Origin: a virus
Virus record (IMG/VR): IMGVR_UViG_3300042503_000527
Coordinates: 1-64,000 of that record
Length of the DNA stretch: 64,000 nucleotides
Reading direction: 5' to 3' (one strand)
Position 1 is the stretch's first letter. Every line of letters starts with the position of its first letter. Below the pieces are notes generated by a model that was not told where the DNA came from, did not search any database, and saw only the letters and a list, made by a program, of their open reading frames with translations. Position numbers and translations under genes: made by a program. Shown one piece after another: positions 36,673 through 45,364 of this stretch.

Positions 36673-38727
36673 ATGTCATTAACATACTCTCCAAAAATTA
36701 TATTAGATGGTCTAGTTTTATGCTTAGACCCATCACAAAATAAATCATATCCAAGCGCAAATTTATCAGTAAAAGATGGTTTGATTTTGTGGTTAGATTC
36801 ATCTGACGATAGTTCTTTTAGCTATAGTTCAGGAACTTTAGTAAGTCAATGGCGTGATAAAAGTGGATTAAATAATCATGCAAATCAATCCACCGCTGCC
36901 AATCAACCAACTAGAAATTCTAGTACAAATTCTAGAAAAACAGTAACTTTTGATGGAACAAATGATTCTTTAAGTACTTCTAATTCATTAGATTTAAGTG
37001 TTACTCATACAATATTCGCTATAGCTAGTCAAACAACAGGCACCGAGGATGCTGGATTAGTTTCTATAAATAATTCATTAAATAATGGACTTACTTTACA
37101 TAATGGAAGTACTTATTATGCATATTATGGTGATGGTGGTAAATATGCGACTAGTTCAATTACTACATCTACGACTTATATTTTTACAAAAGTTTTTAAA
37201 GGCACTTCTAGCACTACAAGGCAAGTATATTTAAATGGAACTTCTGCAACAACAACAGGTGTCATTGCAAATTCTGATGCTTCAGGTGTAATTAGATTAG
37301 GTCAACAATCAACTTATTTAAATGGAAAGATTGCTGAAGTAATTATTTTTAATAGAGAATTAACAGCTACAGAATTAAAACAAGTCCACACATATCTTGG
37401 ACAAAAATGGGGTATATCTAATACTGATAGAAGTATAGTTGATTTAGCGGGAAATGATGACAATGGATTATTTGGCAATGGAACTGTGGCAAATATGCCG
37501 CTTTATGATTATTATAACAAAGGAACTTTGAAATTTGATGGTTCCAATGATTATGTGAGTGTAGGAGCTAACGCAATTCTTCGGGGTAATAGTATAAGTT
37601 TAGGAGTTTTTTTTAAGACTATAAATAATGGACAATCGGTTCAATTTATAGCCGGATATGGAGATACTGGTGTACAGGGTTATTGGTTAGGAGTAGTTGG
37701 CGGACCTATACGATTTTTTGTAGGTAATGGATCAACATCTCTTCAGTTAAATTCAGGCATATCTCCTAATAATGACCAAATTTACTATGTAGTTGGCACA
37801 TACGATGGAACAAATCAACGAATTTATGTTGATGGCGTATTAATGGCATCTTCGACTTCTGTCAATGGAAGTCTGAGTTATACTGGAATGACTGATGGAT
37901 TTTTGATTGGACAAGTCCAAGGATTTACTGGCGGTAGATACTTAACTGGAAACATATATGCTATGCAAGTATATAATAAAGCATTAAGTGCCGCAGAAGT
38001 ATTACAAAATTATGAAGCTCAAAAGTCAAAATTTGCAAATACAATTGTACAAAATGGTCTTGTATTAAATCTTGATGCTGGCAATCCATATAGTTATGCT
38101 GGAGCAGGTACAACATGGTATGATGTTAGCGGAAATGCAATAAATGCATCTGCAAGTGGAACATCTTCTTATATTAATTTATACGGTGGTTTATTAAGTT
38201 TTCCTAATAATAATAGTTATTATAATACTTCAACAGTTTCTGCGTTGAATTTAGGATCAGCTTCATTTAGCATGGAGTGTTGGGTTTATTTAGATGCGGC
38301 AACTGCATCAGATAATACTTATAGAGGAATAATAAGCTTAGGCACAAATTCAAGTAACTTTGTATATATTGCAAAATGGAGATCTGGTTTATATACAGGA
38401 TTATATGTTCAGTATAAAGCAGGTGGATCAACTATTACAGGTGTTTATCAAGCTAATGAATACAATCCAGTTTCAAAATGGACTCATGTTATAGCAACAA
38501 AATCTGGTAGTTCTTTAACTCTTTATGTGAATGGTTCTATCGTATATACAATAAATGATTTAAATACAACCTTTACTGGAAATAGCTCTGTTTATGTCGC
38601 GCAAGCGCATAGTGACGTTGCTTCTTTATATGGTTATGTTGGAGAGGCAAGAGTTTATAATATTTCTTTATCTGCTGCTCAGGTCTTGCAAAATTACAAT
38701 GCTACAAAAGGAAGATTTGGATTATAA
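36673..38727 (+). CDS. Triple LamG tail fibre C
   Basis: A 684-residue adhesin made of three LamG/concanavalin-like domains. Domain 1 is at ~33-250 (DGLILWLDSSDDSSF, WRDKSGLNNHA, FDGTNDSLS, FNRELTATELKQVHTYLGQKWG). Domain 2 is at ~255-450 (FDGSNDYVSVGA, YDGTNQRIYVDGVL, YNKALSAAEVLQNYEAQK). Domain 3 is at ~455-684 (NGLVLNLDAGNPYSYAGAGT, WYDVSGNAINA, WTHVIATKSG, YNISLSAAQVLQNYNATKGR). The repeated ends show tandem duplication. The N-terminus (KIILDGLVLCLDPSQNKSYPS) resembles a truncated LamG start and may be the anchor. No further plus-strand gene follows before a promoter-like element at 38729. Confidence 0.84.
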   Translation: MSLTYSPKIILDGLVLCLDPSQNKSYPSANLSVKDGLILWLDSSDDSSFSYSSGTLVSQWRDKSGLNNHANQSTAANQPTRNSSTNSRKTVTFDGTNDSLSTSNSLDLSVTHTIFAIASQTTGTEDAGLVSINNSLNNGLTLHNGSTYYAYYGDGGKYATSSITTSTTYIFTKVFKGTSSTTRQVYLNGTSATTTGVIANSDASGVIRLGQQSTYLNGKIAEVIIFNRELTATELKQVHTYLGQKWGISNTDRSIVDLAGNDDNGLFGNGTVANMPLYDYYNKGTLKFDGSNDYVSVGANAILRGNSISLGVFFKTINNGQSVQFIAGYGDTGVQGYWLGVVGGPIRFFVGNGSTSLQLNSGISPNNDQIYYVVGTYDGTNQRIYVDGVLMASSTSVNGSLSYTGMTDGFLIGQVQGFTGGRYLTGNIYAMQVYNKALSAAEVLQNYEAQKSKFANTIVQNGLVLNLDAGNPYSYAGAGTTWYDVSGNAINASASGTSSYINLYGGLLSFPNNNSYYNTSTVSALNLGSASFSMECWVYLDAATASDNTYRGIISLGTNSSNFVYIAKWRSGLYTGLYVQYKAGGSTITGVYQANEYNPVSKWTHVIATKSGSSLTLYVNGSIVYTINDLNTTFTGNSSVYVAQAHSDVASLYGYVGEARVYNISLSAAQVLQNYNATKGRFGL

Positions 38728-38728
38728 A

Positions 38729-38744
38729 GTGTAAAAAATATTAG
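38729..38744 (+). promoter_or_regulatory. Promoter-like element before the Ig-domain gene
   Basis: GTGTAAAAAATATTAG begins 2 bases after the fibre C stop and 30 bases before the ATG at 38775. No terminator precedes it, so it would add to read-through from the fibre operon. Confidence 0.5.
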
Positions 38745-38774
38745 AATAACTTAATTTTAGATTAAAATAAGAAA

Positions 38775-39602
38775 ATGAATACAATATTTATCCCCGTTTA
38801 CCCAAAACCATCTGGCGCAAATGTGACGCAACTTTGCGTTGATTTTAACGCATTTGACCCTCATGATGGAATTAGATTTTCAGTCGTAATGAAAAATCCT
38901 GAAGGATTAGTTTTAGATAAAACTTTTACTAATCTTGCGGGAGATGACTGGCAAGATTGGCCCCCTGAGCAAACAGCCGCAGCAGATTATAATTATGTAA
39001 AAAATGTAGTATTACAAAACTTAGGATATACTGAAGCAGTCGCTCCATACTTTACTACTCAGCCTGAAAATTTAAAAGTTCTTAGTGGTTCTCCCGCTGT
39101 ATTTACTGTAGTAGCTTCTGGAGATGCTCCTATTTCTTATCAATGGTATAAGAATCAAGAACTTATTTCAGGAGCAAATTTAGAAGTTCTTACTATAAAT
39201 TCAGTCTCCGAAACTAATATAGGAACCTATTATGTAAAAGCTCAAAACCCTGTAGGAAGTACAAATAGTAATTTAGCTTCATTGAATACTTTTGTAGCTC
39301 CATTTATCTTATCGAATCCAAGTGACTTATCTATGCCTTCTGGAGCAAACGCATATTTCTCTGCTGTATTTGATGGAGATCAACCAATTACTATTGAGTG
39401 GTTTAAAGACGATCAATCTATTCCAGATTCTAATTCCTCTCAGTATGTCATAAGTGGAGTCACACAAGATAATGTAGGATTCTATAAAGCAAAAGCTACT
39501 AATATAGCTGGATCAATAGAAACATCTGAAGCAAGTCTCTCTATTATTGAACCAACTCCTCCAACTCCTCCTGAGCCAGTTCCAACGGGAATTATGCCTT
39601 AA
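38775..39602 (+). CDS. Protein with two Ig-like domains
   Basis: A 275-residue protein. Residues ~1-90 are a unique N-terminus (FIPVYPKPSGANVTQLCVDF). Two Ig-like domains follow at ~92-175 and ~176-260. Each has the Ig pattern: a Pro-containing first strand (TTQPENLKVLSG / LSNPSDLSMPSG), the core Trp (YQWYKNQELI / IEWFKDDQSI) and the tyrosine corner (ETNIGTYYVKAQN / QDNVGFYKAKATN). The tail is Pro-rich. Phages use such domains on capsid, tube or fibre surfaces for weak binding to cell-surface sugars. Its own promoter-like element precedes it and a strong terminator follows, so it is expressed as a separate unit. Confidence 0.85.
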   Translation: MNTIFIPVYPKPSGANVTQLCVDFNAFDPHDGIRFSVVMKNPEGLVLDKTFTNLAGDDWQDWPPEQTAAADYNYVKNVVLQNLGYTEAVAPYFTTQPENLKVLSGSPAVFTVVASGDAPISYQWYKNQELISGANLEVLTINSVSETNIGTYYVKAQNPVGSTNSNLASLNTFVAPFILSNPSDLSMPSGANAYFSAVFDGDQPITIEWFKDDQSIPDSNSSQYVISGVTQDNVGFYKAKATNIAGSIETSEASLSIIEPTPPTPPEPVPTGIMP

Positions 39603-39622
39603 TTTTTAAAATATCTCTTCTC

Positions 39623-39645
39623 AAGCCCCGAAAGGGGCTTTTTTT
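39623..39645 (+). terminator. Rho-independent terminator between the fibre and neck/tail modules
   Basis: AAGCCCC pairs with GGGGCTT across a GAAA tetraloop, followed by T residues. It lies 20 bases after the Ig-protein stop and touches the promoter-like element at 39646. Confidence 0.9.
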
Positions 39646-39659
39646 GTGTAATAATGTGT
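39646..39659 (+). promoter_or_regulatory. Promoter-like element opening the neck/tail operon
   Basis: GTGTAATAATGTGT follows the T run of the terminator and leads straight into ATG at 39660. The element includes an in-frame upstream ATG at 39654. Confidence 0.52.
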
Positions 39660-40034
39660 ATGAATTTAACAGGTACACAAGGAAACTCTTTTTATAAGAG
39701 ACTTGTTGCCCGTGACTCTGATGGAGTTGTCATAAACTTATCAGGCTTCACGGCTTCTGGCTATGTAAGAGCAAGTTATGGGGCAGGATATACAAACGAC
39801 AATGTGTATGTACCAAGCTCTGGTATTTTATTAGACTTAAATCCAAAAATCATATCAGGAGCCGCAGGAGAAAGTTTTGTCAGCGGATATATCGATATCA
39901 GCATAGGTAGAACAGGAATGGCGGCTTTACCATCTAGTTACTTATTATACGATGTTCAAGTTTTCTCGGGAGAAAATTATGCTCGTACTGTTGAAGGTGG
40001 CTATTTTGTAATTAATCCAGAAATAACATACTAA
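39660..40034 (+). CDS. Small neck-associated structural protein
   Basis: A 124-residue protein (126 if started at the in-frame ATG at 39654; I prefer 39660 because the upstream ATG lies within the promoter-like element). Sequence: TGTQGNSFYKRLVARDSDGVVINLSGF, then alternating beta-type residues, YDVQVFSGENYARTVEGGYFVINPEI. This is the layout of a family of small beta-sandwich phage proteins that open with a QG-x-F...DG...DLSG pattern and lie beside the head-tail adaptor gene. The exact role is not established; virion location is likely. It is followed after one base by the adaptor-like gene. Confidence 0.7.
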   Translation: MNLTGTQGNSFYKRLVARDSDGVVINLSGFTASGYVRASYGAGYTNDNVYVPSSGILLDLNPKIISGAAGESFVSGYIDISIGRTGMAALPSSYLLYDVQVFSGENYARTVEGGYFVINPEITY

Positions 40035-40035
40035 T

Positions 40036-40530
40036 ATGAAAATCGTAGACATGGCTCAAGAACTCTATTTCGAATTAGGTCAACCAAGTGATCTATCAGT
40101 ACCAGCTATTAGTTATTGGCTTAGGAGCAATATAGGTATTCTTAATAATAAACTGAACAAAGACATTATTATAGACGACGCTTCTTTGGAGCTTGTGCCC
40201 AATTTGGGAGAAACAGAAAAGTCTATTTATAAAAAGATCTATGAATGTTATTTTTACGATCTAAAAGTCAAGCAAACTTTAAATGCAATAAATGGAGATA
40301 GCTTGTTGGAAGTTACAGATGGCGGTGGAACTGTTCGCAGAATCAACCGAAACGAAACCAGTAAAATATACTTAGAAGCAAAGAAAAATTCACTTAATGA
40401 ATTAACTGCGATGGTTAATGATTACAATATTAACGACGTTGGTCCTCTACAAGTTGCTGGCGACGATACTGTAGCTGGTTCTTATATTACTGATAAGTAT
40501 TATTCAATCAGACCATTTAATAGAGTTTAA
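40036..40530 (+). CDS. Head-tail adaptor (connector) protein, probable
   Basis: A 164-residue, mainly helical protein: VDMAQELYFELGQPSDLSVP, then AISYWLRSNIGILNNKLN and YKKIYECYFYDLKVKQTL. Short helical proteins of this type placed first in the neck cluster form the ring under the portal (HK97 gp6 / SPP1 gp15 class). The assignment is based on helix pattern, size and gene order: this gene, then closure-like, completion-like, terminator-like and tube proteins. No diagnostic motif can be read by eye. Confidence 0.65.
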   Translation: MKIVDMAQELYFELGQPSDLSVPAISYWLRSNIGILNNKLNKDIIIDDASLELVPNLGETEKSIYKKIYECYFYDLKVKQTLNAINGDSLLEVTDGGGTVRRINRNETSKIYLEAKKNSLNELTAMVNDYNINDVGPLQVAGDDTVAGSYITDKYYSIRPFNRV

Positions 40531-40532
40531 TT

Positions 40533-40973
40533 ATGGCATCTTTAATAACAGACGCACAAAGACTTAGTTTTGGATCAAGTTATAATGATCTTTTTGATAC
40601 ATTATCTAGGGATATTGTCGTCTACAAAGAGCCTATTAAAAATATAACTTCTGTTAACGAAACTCCAGTATTTGGTTATCCAACAGATCAACTGCCTGAT
40701 AGCGTAACTTATACGCCAGTCTCTGGTGTTTATAAAGCTAGAATATTTTATGGTAGTCCAGATGAAGACATTGTGTCTTTAAATTCTGAGATTAAAAATC
40801 CTAATACTACTGCAAGAATAAGAGTCCGCTTAGAAGCCAAAGATTACATTGAAAATGGTAAAACAGAAAGAATAACTTTCGACAATAAATCTTGGAATGT
40901 GCAATATGGTTTTGTAGTTAAAAGATATATTGATGAACCTTATTACGAGTACATGATGAAGGAAATAATGTAA
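40533..40973 (+). CDS. Head-closure (stopper) protein, probable
   Basis: A 146-residue, beta-rich protein: FDTLSRDIVVYKEPIKN, VSGVYKARIFYGSPDEDIVSL, ARIRVRLEAKDYI, WNVQYGFVVKRYIDEPYYEYMM. A small beta barrel with this strand pattern after the adaptor gene is the usual head-closure protein (SPP1 gp16 class), which holds packaged DNA and offers the tail docking surface. The stop overlaps the next start by one base (TAATG). The role is inferred from order and secondary-structure pattern only. Confidence 0.62.
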   Translation: MASLITDAQRLSFGSSYNDLFDTLSRDIVVYKEPIKNITSVNETPVFGYPTDQLPDSVTYTPVSGVYKARIFYGSPDEDIVSLNSEIKNPNTTARIRVRLEAKDYIENGKTERITFDNKSWNVQYGFVVKRYIDEPYYEYMMKEIM

Positions 40974-41587
40974 TGGCTACAATAAATAAGACAATTTTAA
41001 ATAGAGAAGTCAAAAAACTTCTTTTCAGTAAAGACATTCAGAATTTAGCCTACCAAAGAGCCGAAAAAGAATTTCAAAGACTTAAAAATCAAACAATAAA
41101 AGAATTTGATCAGCACCCAGTTACTGTCGAATTAGAAATGGGAGCCGAAGGAAAAAACATCTCAAAAACTTTACCCGGAACAAAACCTGACTCTAATTTA
41201 TTTTCATTTATTGGATTTGATCAAGACTCTCAGCCTACGCAGCAGGTAAGGCAAGCTTTAGAAGAAGAAATTCTACTAAATAGAACTCCAAAAACAAGAA
41301 CTACAGAAACAGGTGTTCAATTCGAATTCCCTGTTTCAGTTCCTACATTAAAGTCAATAGAACAAAAAACTCCATTACCTTGGGAAGCTGGAAGAAGCTG
41401 GGTTAGAGGAATTGAAAGAGGCATTTCTGGATTGGGATATTACTTGTCTGGAAAATTTAAATCTCCTGAGCCTAGCCGATCTGGCGGCGGTATTCAGGCA
41501 GATGACAAAGTTAGATCAGGCTCTTTTTCTACTGTGAAATACTTGAGTACAATACTAAAAAATCTAAAGGATAAACTCAAACAATGA
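40973..41587 (+). CDS. Neck/tail-completion protein, probable
   Basis: A 204-residue protein: a long N-terminal helix rich in Lys/Arg/Glu (NREVKKLLFSKDIQNLAY, then RAEKEFQRLKNQ), a middle strand region with SFIGFDQDS, and WEAGRSWVRGIERGISGLGYYL. An N-terminal helix followed by a small sandwich is the shape of HK97 gp10-like tail-completion proteins, which fit here in gene order between closure and terminator. A Ser/Gly-rich linker follows at ~165-180. It overlaps both neighbours by a few bases. Confidence 0.6.
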   Translation: MATINKTILNREVKKLLFSKDIQNLAYQRAEKEFQRLKNQTIKEFDQHPVTVELEMGAEGKNISKTLPGTKPDSNLFSFIGFDQDSQPTQQVRQALEEEILLNRTPKTRTTETGVQFEFPVSVPTLKSIEQKTPLPWEAGRSWVRGIERGISGLGYYLSGKFKSPEPSRSGGGIQADDKVRSGSFSTVKYLSTILKNLKDKLKQ

Positions 41588-42432
41588 AACCGCAATTTGA
41601 CAATCAAATATCTTCATCGTTTTTAATGTGGTTTGATCACACTCTGCTATCCAAGGGTGAGGCTTACTATAACGTAAATACTACATTTCCTGCTAATTCT
41701 TCTTATGTGAATGGTTTTTATGCTTATAATGGTCCTTATAAAGGATTAGTATATGACTCTTCAATTGCTGGAGCAACAGTAATGACGGGAGTTAGCATAA
41801 ATGGCGCAAATTACAATTTAGGTCAAAGCCCTCTAAGTGGTATAAACTATTCAGAAGGTCAGATTTATTTAAGTTCTGGATCTCTTAATGTTTCTGGAAC
41901 TTATTCGGTTAAAGAGTTTAACGTGTTGATGACATCTCAACCAGAAGAAGTGTTATTATTTGAAACTCAATACGTTAGAAGAAATAAAACCCCTGCTGGG
42001 TCTTTAAAGGATTCTTTAAAAGAAAATGCGATAACTTACCCTGTAATTTTCATCAAAAATAATGGAAGCACAAATGATCCTTGGGCTTTCGGCGGAACAG
42101 ACGAAACGAGAGTAGACTTTAGGGCCATTGTTATTGTTGATTCACAATATACATTAGATGCAGTTTGTTCATTATTTAGAGATAGAAATTACGACAACGT
42201 TCCTCTAATTGATCCAACATACAATCCATTTAATGTTTTAGGCAGCTTTAAGAGCGGGGTAGTTTTTAATTATAATAACATTACAAGCGGCAAAGACTAC
42301 TGCATGATAGATAGAGTTTCCGTCTCAAAGGTCGCAGGTGTAAGAGATAGAGAGAACAATATTAATCCCGGTTCTTATTATGGACTAATTGATTTCGAGT
42401 TAGTTAAATTTAGAGAGCCAAGACAAACATAA
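41584..42432 (+). CDS. Probable tail terminator or tail-joining protein
   Basis: A 282-residue protein. The first ~130 residues are beta-rich with Tyr/Asn/Gly repeats (YNVNTTFPANSSYVNGFYAYNG). The second half, ITYPVIFIKNNGSTNDPWAFGG, then VDFRAIVIVDSQYTLDAVCSLFRD and GLIDFELVKFREPR, has the alternating strand-helix-strand pattern of tail-terminator proteins that cap the tube below the neck. It is longer than simple terminators, so the N-terminal part is probably an added surface domain. Position directly before the tube genes supports this. ATGA overlap with the previous gene. Confidence 0.6.
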   Translation: MKPQFDNQISSSFLMWFDHTLLSKGEAYYNVNTTFPANSSYVNGFYAYNGPYKGLVYDSSIAGATVMTGVSINGANYNLGQSPLSGINYSEGQIYLSSGSLNVSGTYSVKEFNVLMTSQPEEVLLFETQYVRRNKTPAGSLKDSLKENAITYPVIFIKNNGSTNDPWAFGGTDETRVDFRAIVIVDSQYTLDAVCSLFRDRNYDNVPLIDPTYNPFNVLGSFKSGVVFNYNNITSGKDYCMIDRVSVSKVAGVRDRENNINPGSYYGLIDFELVKFREPRQT

Positions 42433-42436
42433 AAAT

Positions 42437-44098
42437 ATGCCAAGAAATAGAGTAATTTACCAAAATGAAGCATTATACGTTGGCCCTTCGCCAGCCATAT
42501 CTGGTCACTATAAGTTTGTTACAGGAAGCAATGTAAATGTTCCTACTCAAAAATTAAATCAATTAGATCCTCTTGCTACAAGAACTTTAGCCTCTGGAGC
42601 AGGAACCACCACGGCTAGTCTTGCTACTATGCAAGCAGGTTTGCTTCCAAATTTAGCTAATTTAGATCGTATACAAAGTATTAATTACAACTTTAATATT
42701 ACGAGAAGAGATGTAAATCAATTTGGAAATTTAGCCGCAATAGACAAAATCATTATAGAGCAACCAGTAATAAATATTGATTTTAATTACTATCAAAACG
42801 GTCTTAAGAATGAAGAAGAATTAGGTTTCACTACGACTTCTTTGAAGAGAAGTGCTGCTGTAAATTTAACAATTACTGCTTCTGGGCAATCTGAATTTGG
42901 AATTACTGCGGCTTCTATTGCTGATGGCGGTCAAGGTTATTTAAATTCATTTACTTTAACATTGCCACAAGCCGGTGGAAATATGCCTCCTGTACTTTCT
43001 TTTGGCGTGGCTACTGGAGGATTATATGCGGGTCAAGCAACAGGAGTCTCAATAACTGATAAAGGATCAGGAGTTATTTATATAAATAATTCTCAAATCG
43101 CAACCACAGTTTCTATTGTTAATATTCCAGTTAATGTCGGGATTGGCGGTACGAGCAATCAATCAACTTTTTCTCCAACTTTAGCAAATAACTATCCAGA
43201 AGGTACTTCTAGTATTGTAGATATAACCTGTTTAAGCGGAATACTTACAAAAGCAAGTGACGAAAAAAATTTGTTTGTAAGAACTGTGCCTCAAGGAAAT
43301 GACGTAAGTGTTGCGACAACCGGCACACTGGATCAAGCCATTATCGCTTTTGGAAATACTGTTATTACAAATTACGCTATTAATGCAGCAGTAGGAGACA
43401 TCCCAAATGTGGCAATTAGTAATGAAGCTAGAAATTTTTCTATAGTTACTGGAGACAACGATTTTAAATCTAGTTCTGCTGGTAGACGTTATCCATTGCC
43501 TTCAATAGACGAAGAAGGAACAAGAGTAAATGGGACATATTCTCTTCCAGATTTTAACAGCAGATCAGACCTATCACAAAATATATCTGCATTTAGACCC
43601 GGAGGCATCATCCTTGATTTAACTCCATTTTATGCTTCTGGAGGATTAGGAATTGATACAAGGTCTTCTTCTTTAAACGCTCAAAGTTTCAGTTTATCAA
43701 TGGCTTTATCTAGAGAATCTTTAAGTAAACTTGGAAATACTTTTAATTTCGCAAAAGAAATTACTTTTCCAGTTAGCTACTCTTTCTCTGTCAATGTTTT
43801 GGTATCAGAACTAGCAACTGGTAATTTAGTTGATGTAGTTTCTAGTAAAGATATTAAATTCAATACTTCAGTCTCTTTTATTAAACCCGGAACTGAAGTT
43901 TCAAGTTATGGTAAGATAACTGGTGTAAGATATTTAATTAAATCAGCGCAGTTAGAATCTTTAGACTTTAGTTCCTCAATTGGAGCTAACAAAACAGCTA
44001 CTTTAACCTTTGGAGGTCAAATGAGTTCTCCTCAAGATTCCACTAAAGGTGTATTTATGCAGGGAGATTATTGGATGCAAAGACAAGAAATCATATAA
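42437..44098 (+). CDS. Tail-tube-like protein, paralogue 2 with inserted GGxGY domain
   Basis: A 553-residue paralogue of the tube protein at 44159. Shared parts: start PRNRVIYQ-EAL, SINYNFNITRRDVNQFGNLAAID, LSGILTKASDEKNLFVRTV, NYAINAAVGDIPN, the FPVSYSFSVNVLVSELATGNLVD strand region and SLDFSSSIGANKTATLTF near the end. Residues ~145-235 hold an insert absent from the other tube proteins (ASIADGGQGYLNSFTLTLPQAGG, GVSITDKGSGVIYI), a beta domain of the GGxGY type that projects from the surface. It could be a second tube subunit, present in selected rings, or a tube-top or tube-bottom protein. It starts 4 bases after the terminator-like gene. Confidence 0.78.
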   Translation: MPRNRVIYQNEALYVGPSPAISGHYKFVTGSNVNVPTQKLNQLDPLATRTLASGAGTTTASLATMQAGLLPNLANLDRIQSINYNFNITRRDVNQFGNLAAIDKIIIEQPVINIDFNYYQNGLKNEEELGFTTTSLKRSAAVNLTITASGQSEFGITAASIADGGQGYLNSFTLTLPQAGGNMPPVLSFGVATGGLYAGQATGVSITDKGSGVIYINNSQIATTVSIVNIPVNVGIGGTSNQSTFSPTLANNYPEGTSSIVDITCLSGILTKASDEKNLFVRTVPQGNDVSVATTGTLDQAIIAFGNTVITNYAINAAVGDIPNVAISNEARNFSIVTGDNDFKSSSAGRRYPLPSIDEEGTRVNGTYSLPDFNSRSDLSQNISAFRPGGIILDLTPFYASGGLGIDTRSSSLNAQSFSLSMALSRESLSKLGNTFNFAKEITFPVSYSFSVNVLVSELATGNLVDVVSSKDIKFNTSVSFIKPGTEVSSYGKITGVRYLIKSAQLESLDFSSSIGANKTATLTFGGQMSSPQDSTKGVFMQGDYWMQRQEII

Positions 44099-44122
44099 TA
44101 ATTTCTCAAAACAGAATAAAAA

Positions 44123-44138
44123 ATGTAATAATAAAAAG
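44123..44138 (+). promoter_or_regulatory. Weak promoter-like element before the main tube gene
   Basis: ATGTAATAATAAAAAG in the 60-base spacer resembles the recurrent element without the leading G. AAAGGA at 44145-44150, 9 bases before the ATG at 44159, is a good ribosome-binding site, which fits higher expression of this gene. Confidence 0.42.
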
Positions 44139-44158
44139 AAATTTAAAGGATTAAAAAT

Positions 44159-45346
44159 ATGCCAAGAAATCGTGTAATTTACCAATCAGAAGCACTATTC
44201 AACACAAAAGACATTGTTGACGTAGCGGCTTCTGCACCACCACAAACTGGAAATTTATATATTAACCAGTTTTCTCGCGTCCAATCTTGTAATTATAATT
44301 TCAATATTGCAAGAAGAGACGTTAACCAATTCGGCGATCTAGCTGCTATTGATCGTATTATTCTAGAGCAACCCACCGTAGGAGTTGATTTCACTTATTT
44401 GCTAACAGACATGGGCAACGAAAAGAACCTTGGATTTTCAGTAATTAGCAATGGAATTACTACTATTTCTGATATCACTAGCGCAAATGCTACTCAATCT
44501 TGCTTATCTGGAATTCTAACCAGCGGATTCATTAATACTAAAAATTATTTCATCAGAACAGTTTCTGAAGGTAATGATGCTTCTTCTTTTGCTAATGATA
44601 CTGTTGCTAACCAAACAATAGGAAGCACAATTGGATTAGGAAACGGTTTCTTAACTAATTACTCTATTAACGCTGCTGTAGGAGACTTCCCAACCACTTC
44701 TGTCAGCTTGGAGTGCTTAAACATGAATTTCAGCAATGGAAATTCAGGTGCTGCTCCCGGTGTTACTCCTGCTGGAGCTATTGCTGGAGGTGCGTTTATT
44801 CTACCTCAAGCTACAGGCAATCCTAATGGTGAAAACGCTTTGGGAAAGATTTCTGCTCTTAGACATGGAGATATATCATTCTCTTTATCAAAGACTCAGG
44901 GTCAATCTTATGGCGGTACTGATTTAACTACTTCTGCCGCTATTCAAAACTTCTCAATCTCAATGGGTCTAAATAGAACTCCATTGCAAAAGATCGGAAG
45001 CAGATATGCTTATTCAAGAGAAATTGATTTCCCAGTTACTGTAACTCTTTCTGTTACAGCTTTGGTACAAGATCTTACTACTGGTAACTTGGTCGATCTA
45101 GTAAATGTAGATGGTCTCTATGACGCAGTTATCAAACTCGCTGCTCCTGCTGTTGCTAACAGTGATTTGAATCCTGATGAAGGCGTTGGATATGTACTCA
45201 AGAGACTTAACTTGGATTCACAAGACTTCTCTTCTTCAATCGGAGCCAATAAACAGGTCACGCTAAACTTCTCTACTCAAGTTGGCTCTCCTCAACAAAA
45301 TGACAGAGGATTGTTCATGCTTGAGACATTGCCTCTCGACGCATAA
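44159..45346 (+). CDS. Major tail-tube protein, probable (paralogue 3)
   Basis: A 395-residue protein with the core of the three paralogues: NRVIYQSEALF, SCNYNFNIARRDVNQFGDLAAIDR, NYSINAAVGDFP, IDFPVTVTLSVTALVQDLTTGNLVDL and SQDFSSSIGANKQVTLNF with GLFML at the end. It has no inserted domain, it is preceded by a proper Shine-Dalgarno, it uses more selective codons than its neighbour, and it is followed by a strong terminator. These are the marks of an abundant protein in the tube position before the chaperones and tape measure. I therefore take it as the main tube subunit and the others as specialised relatives. Confidence 0.8.
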   Translation: MPRNRVIYQSEALFNTKDIVDVAASAPPQTGNLYINQFSRVQSCNYNFNIARRDVNQFGDLAAIDRIILEQPTVGVDFTYLLTDMGNEKNLGFSVISNGITTISDITSANATQSCLSGILTSGFINTKNYFIRTVSEGNDASSFANDTVANQTIGSTIGLGNGFLTNYSINAAVGDFPTTSVSLECLNMNFSNGNSGAAPGVTPAGAIAGGAFILPQATGNPNGENALGKISALRHGDISFSLSKTQGQSYGGTDLTTSAAIQNFSISMGLNRTPLQKIGSRYAYSREIDFPVTVTLSVTALVQDLTTGNLVDLVNVDGLYDAVIKLAAPAVANSDLNPDEGVGYVLKRLNLDSQDFSSSIGANKQVTLNFSTQVGSPQQNDRGLFMLETLPLDA

Positions 45347-45364
45347 GCTAAAATATTAACTTCA

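Noticed and set aside
32360-38727. Diversity-generating retroelement acting on the adhesin genes
   Set aside because: No reverse transcriptase or template/variable repeat pair is visible in the window; the repeated domain ends differ at all kinds of positions, not specifically at adenines.
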